Below are positions 59,561 through 64,000 of a stretch of 64,000 nucleotides of DNA, piece after piece. Source of the DNA: Cymbidium sinense (lineage: Eukaryota > Streptophyta > Magnoliopsida > Asparagales > Orchidaceae); contig CM038221.1 in assembly GCA_021442155.1 (NCBI GenBank), positions 27,557,906 through 27,621,905 on the forward strand, given 5' to 3'. The notes beneath the pieces were generated by a model. It was not told the DNA's origin and ran no database searches. It worked only from the letters and a program-made list of their open reading frames with translations. Each line of letters begins with the position of its first letter. Positions within the stretch are counted from its first letter, which is position 1. A program made the translations under genes and the position numbers.

Positions 59561-61409
59561 GTTCCCATTATCTTATATATCATTGATTCAATTGAAATAC
59601 TTTGCAATGCATGCAAAGAATCACTCTAATCATATCTATAAAGAGTCATTACACTACTCAAGTCACATAAAGAACTAGGGTGTAATTAATAAAATTATTA
59701 GATAGTATAAGGTATTTGATCCTATAGGAAGAGTTGAGAAATCCTCTTTTAGGTAACTTTCAAAGCTCTTGAATTGCAGTTTTCTAGAGCCATAATTCAT
59801 CACTACTAATGAGGATAATCGACGATGAGGACTATAAGAGATACTCTCTTATGTTCAACAATGGAAAAAACACAAAATTTTAGAGTTATTGAAGTTACAT
59901 TGATAACTATATTGTTTTAATATGAAAAATTCAAGGAAATAAATAGAAATACTAAGCTTATTGATAACTACTTAAATGGGGATATTAATTTTAAAAATGC
60001 AGACTTGAAAAACATTTATATTGTGCCCTAATTGGAATTTTGTATAGAAGTTAGTTTATGTTATCTTGTGAATAGCGTTTTGCTCAACCATGATAAGCAT
60101 AGTGTAATTTCATTGAGATACTTCCTTTGGTTGAAATAAGAAAGCATTCTTTTGAATACCAATGGAACAAGCTATTATAAGAGAGGATTCTAAACATGCT
60201 GAATAAAAATATAGCGAACTATAAGGCCACTAGCCTAAAGAAGAATGCCCAGATATATCACTAGATATTATATACTAGCATTAAGCAGTCATAGAACTAG
60301 GGATAATATATACACGCTACCTTTACAATAGAGCACTGAGAATGTTGTGTTGATGAGCAACAAAGTGCTAGCACACAATTTAATTCCAAAATTAATGAGT
60401 AAAAATATAAGTTATATGTATTGTATTTTTTAAGTATTAGTTTGATTAATTATTCTTACTTTTTACTGACTTCTACCTTGAAATATTTTTTACTTGATTT
60501 TTAACTCTAGACTAGCACACAAGACTAATAAAAATTTATTTATGAGTCCATTATACATACTCATTTTTAGCCTCTTTTCGTTTGAGTTGTCAAAAACATG
60601 ATCATCAAAGAATTACTAAGCAGGTGTGGTGGTTATATAAAAGAAAAACTAGAAGAAAGAGCTAAAGAACAACTAGTTGTTAGTCAATCCAAATCCTTCT
60701 TTGATCAATTGAAGTAGCTTTTGTTGTGGTTAAGAAGTTGAAGAACTGAGATCAAAGAATCAATTGAGGTTGGAGTAAAAATTGAATGCTCTAAGCAATT
60801 TTGTTTAGATATTTGCACAGAGAGAAATGGAGAAAAATAAATGTGAGGAGATCCTTACTAAAGACTCGCCATCCATGTCAAGATTGAGGATGAGAGGAAG
60901 AAAGAAAATGAGGATAGCATAAAGGTACTTGTTATTGATTGTCATTCCTTTGAAGACTAAACATGAAGTAGAACAATAGGCAAAAGAAATCCTCTCTTGT
61001 AATTATATGCATTGATGATGTGATAAAATAGGCAAAAAATGATAGCTCATCTTTAGTTATTGCGCCTAAAGATAATGTATAGTTAAAATTATCTAGGAAA
61101 AAAATTAAAATGTATTTGACTGGAGAATTCATAGATCCTTTGTGCAGTGTCACCGGCCTCCTCAGCCCGATTGATGAAGATCAATTGTCTTTCTTCAAGG
61201 CTCGATTGGAGGATTGGAAAATAACTTTAGAGATAAGAGTGGAGTGGGCAATGAAAACACAATATGATTTATGTTGAAAAATACACCCATGACATAATTA
61301 AATAATAAGGTAATTATTGAATTAGTCAATTAATTTCAAGGTTGTGAAAAATAGATAAGAACACAAAGAAGTTCATTTAGGTTTACAGATTAAACCAAGT
61401 TGACCGATG

Positions 61410-61850
61410 TAATAAATATTTAAATTATTAAAAATAATATAAATATATTATAAACATAAAATAAAATAAATAATATATAAATATTTAATAATTATAAATT
61501 TAAAAATCAAATTAAAATTTATTAAAATATAATTATACATCTATTATATATCTAAATATATGTATATTAAATATATTTAAAAATTAAGAAAGTTTTATAT
61601 AGATTTATAAATATTAATAAAATTTATAAAAATATAAAGTTTTAATGTAAAAAAATTATATTAAATTTTATAAAATATAAATAATAATATAATATATAAT
61701 ATGTAAAATATTTATAATATATTATTATAAATTTTATATTCCTAAAATAATTTATTTAAATTACAAAAAAAATTATAATAAGGGTATAAAGTTAAAAATT
61801 AAAATATTTTTTTTCTTAGATTTAAAAGACCATTTAATATTTTAAAAGCT
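61410..61850. repeat. AT-rich direct repeat, copy 1
   Basis: Matches 63490-63960 in order: TATAATTATA, ATATAxATTTATAAATAT, ATAAATTTTATATTC(C/T)TAAAATAA, ATATAAAGTTAAAAATTAAA. Almost pure A and T. Confidence 0.7.
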
Positions 61851-63240
61851 CAATTCTTTAGTTTAATTATTTATTTTTATAGTCTAAGTTAAGTTTCAAC
61901 ATGTTTCTAAAACCTTTTGTCCCACATCATAAAAGAAGCTAGTGTTATACTCTTTATATGGAAGAAAAGAGTTTTCCAAGAAAAAACTTTGGACCCACCT
62001 AAGTGGTGTCTTGACATGATGGCTTGATATTTATATTATAAATTAATTTGGCTAAATTTATATTAATAATAATAAATCTTTTAAGATGTATTAAATTTAT
62101 TTTTAAAATATTTAATTAAAATATTATGTTTAATAATTAGTTAAAAAATTTTAATCATTTCATTAAAAATTAAAAGAAATTAAATGGGATTCATTTGAAC
62201 CTAGATTTTATATAATGGTGGTGGTTCAAGATTCTCAGGTTGATGTAAAAGAGTTTTATCTGGATTAATGGCCGATTCATGGTTAACAATTAGGTCCGGT
62301 TTTAAAACAGGATTCAATTAATTTTAACCATGTGATTGTATTATATTGTTCATTATAATTTTAATCTTTTTTAAAGAAAATAAATGATTTATGTTATCTA
62401 AGTGAATATAATTTTACCTAAAAACATGTGGATGCATTGTTTTCTTAAATGAAATTTCGATCAAAAATATAAAGCAATGATCTCTACATACAACAAGTTA
62501 AAAGAGAAATGACTCTTTCAAGTGGCCTGAATCTACACTACATACATTATTCGAGATGAAGAGAAGTTTCTAAAGTCTTAGAATGCTGCAGATCTCTTAT
62601 ATTAACTAATAAACCGAAACAAAATTTATTAGATAAAATATAATATCATACTGCCAACAAAGAGTATGACATTGTATGAATATGACCCCTCTTATATAGG
62701 AATGCAGGCCTTAAAAGCAAAGATAAATTAATTTTTCATATGCTTCCTTGGATTGCTTAAGATGTCAAGATTATTAAACCATATGCAAAAAATAGTTTCA
62801 TTCAAATGTCCTCAAAAGTTGAGGGCCAACACATTTAAGATTTCCAAGATTGTTGTTAAGTTAAGCCACTGAAACTTTTAGCAAAAATCTATGTAGTAGT
62901 TACACAAATAGATTGAAGAGTGCTCTGTCTAATTTGTAGTGGAGATTATGGAGTGTATCCAATAAGATACATCATCCACTTGCTACAAAGAAAGGTTGTA
63001 TAAAAATTACACATGATTGTAAACCAATCTACAAAAACTAGCTATGTAAATTTATATTATAATAATGTAAATCCATAGATTTATAAGTAAATAGCATGAA
63101 AACACTGAATTATTCAATTAGGTCAATACCAAATGATGTACATTTAATTATTTTTTTAGATTGCATAAAAAAAGTTTAATTCTTTCTATCTATCCATTTA
63201 ATTATGTAAATAATGTATAATTAATTTTGAGGTATTGTAA

Positions 63241-63398
63241 TTGTTGTAATTGCAATCTGTTGTATCAAACTTATCTTCTACTATGCAATAATTGTTGTAA
63301 TTGCACTCTGTTATATCGAACATAGATTCTATCATGTTATAGTTGTTGTGATTGAGATTGAATTTAATGTATCAAAGTTATCATATGTTGTGTTATAG
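63241..63398. repeat. Tandem repeat, about 51 bp x 3
   Basis: Units start near 63241, 63291 and 63342 with TTGTTGTAATTGCAATCTGT, TTGTTGTAATTGCACTCTGT and TTGTTGTGATTGAGATTG, each followed by a TATCAAACTTATC-like run. Confidence 0.85.
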
Positions 63399-63489
63399 CC
63401 AAACTTCTTAAAATCGAACAGAATAAGAAACCGGAAGAAAGAGAGAATCAATAGTTCAACCAGAGTTGAACTAGATGACATAAAAAATT

Positions 63490-63960
63490 ATAAAATTATT
63501 TAATATGATCCAAATGATGAAATAATAAGAATATATGATAAATATGTGAATAAAAATAAATAGAATATAAGCATAAATAATATTTTTTACTAATTTTAAA
63601 CTTAAAAATAGATGTAAAGATTATTAACATATAATTATATGTGTATCATAAATCTAGATACATGTAGATTAAATAAATTTAAAATTTTAAAAAGCTTTGT
63701 AATATAGATTTATAAATATATACTTCATAATAAAAATATAATTTATAAAAAAGTAATATAGTTTATAATAAGAATATAAAGTTGATAATATAAGAAATTT
63801 ATTTTAAAAACTTTGTAGAATATAGAGAACAATAAAAATATAATATATATATAATATTTATTAAATATTATTATAAATTTTATATTCTTAAAATAACTTT
63901 GTATATTATAACATATATTTTATAATAAAAATATAAAGTTAAAAATTAAAATATTATTCC
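63490..63960. repeat. AT-rich direct repeat, copy 2
   Basis: Counterpart of 61410-61850 about 2.1 kb away, same orientation. The pair could be terminal repeats of an unrecognised element or two dispersed copies. Confidence 0.7.
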
Positions 63961-64000
63961 TATATTCTTCCATCCAAAGTGTTGACCTATAAATAAATTC

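Larger units (their letters stand above)
58533..64000. other. Upstream intron of the TypA/BipA-like gene
   Basis: AT-rich sequence upstream of exon a. I searched the minus strand for the expected domain II start and GTPase exons and saw none. Contains the repeats listed below; 59600-61350 and 61900-63200 show nothing else. Confidence 0.6.

Overview
This is a non-coding-rich window from a seed-plant nuclear genome. The evidence is AT-rich DNA, spliceosomal exons of a plant-type gene, and nested Ty3/Gypsy, Ty1/Copia and RTE elements of plant type. The species cannot be told from the sequence. No bacterial, plasmid or phage features are present. Nearly all open frames in the window are chance ORFs or scraps of decayed retrotransposons.

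One host gene can be supported. Six minus-strand exons (58532-58407, 57700-57602, 20459-20339, 20177-20114, 2028-1974, 1893-1769) join in frame, 590 nt without a stop. They encode the central part of a TypA/BipA-like translational GTPase of the plant 'elongation factor family' type (compare Arabidopsis At2g31060). The N-terminal GTPase exons lie beyond the right edge and the C-terminal exons beyond the left edge. Two of its introns are very long, 37,142 bp and 18,085 bp. One 80-bp intron appears to be of the GC-AG type.

Layout from left to right. 1-1768: intron after the last visible exon, with a microsatellite and a short duplicated block. 1769-2028: two exons around the GC-AG intron. 2029-20113: 18-kb intron with degenerate tandem repeats and a complete but decayed minus-strand Gypsy chromovirus (7321-14923). 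20114-20459: two exons. 20460-57601: 37-kb intron holding a nested transposon stack. The host of the stack is a plus-strand Copia element (5' LTR about 21905; gag; integrase/RT; RNase H; 3' LTR from about 40226). It is split by a short gag-only minus-strand Gypsy-type element (23519-27153), by a roughly 10.7-kb unclassified stretch (from about 28930 to 39600), and in its 3' LTR by a plus-strand Gypsy array with three LTRs and two internal regions (40778-54823). A minus-strand RTE LINE (about 54958-56345) and the 5' end of another Copia element (about 56346-56500) follow. A 5.4-kb segment is tandemly duplicated within this stack (25290-30757 and 30758 to about 36170). 57602-58532: two exons. 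58533-64000: upstream intron with AT-rich direct repeats and small tandem repeats.

The elements have no joint function with the gene beyond sitting in its introns. The points most worth a second look are the GC-AG intron, the gene's spread over at least 56.8 kb, the same Gypsy family in opposite orientation on both sides of the two central exons, the tandem retroelement array, and a patchwork of near-identical and indel-ridden repeat copies that suggests consensus errors in part of the assembly. I found no convincing new biological system.
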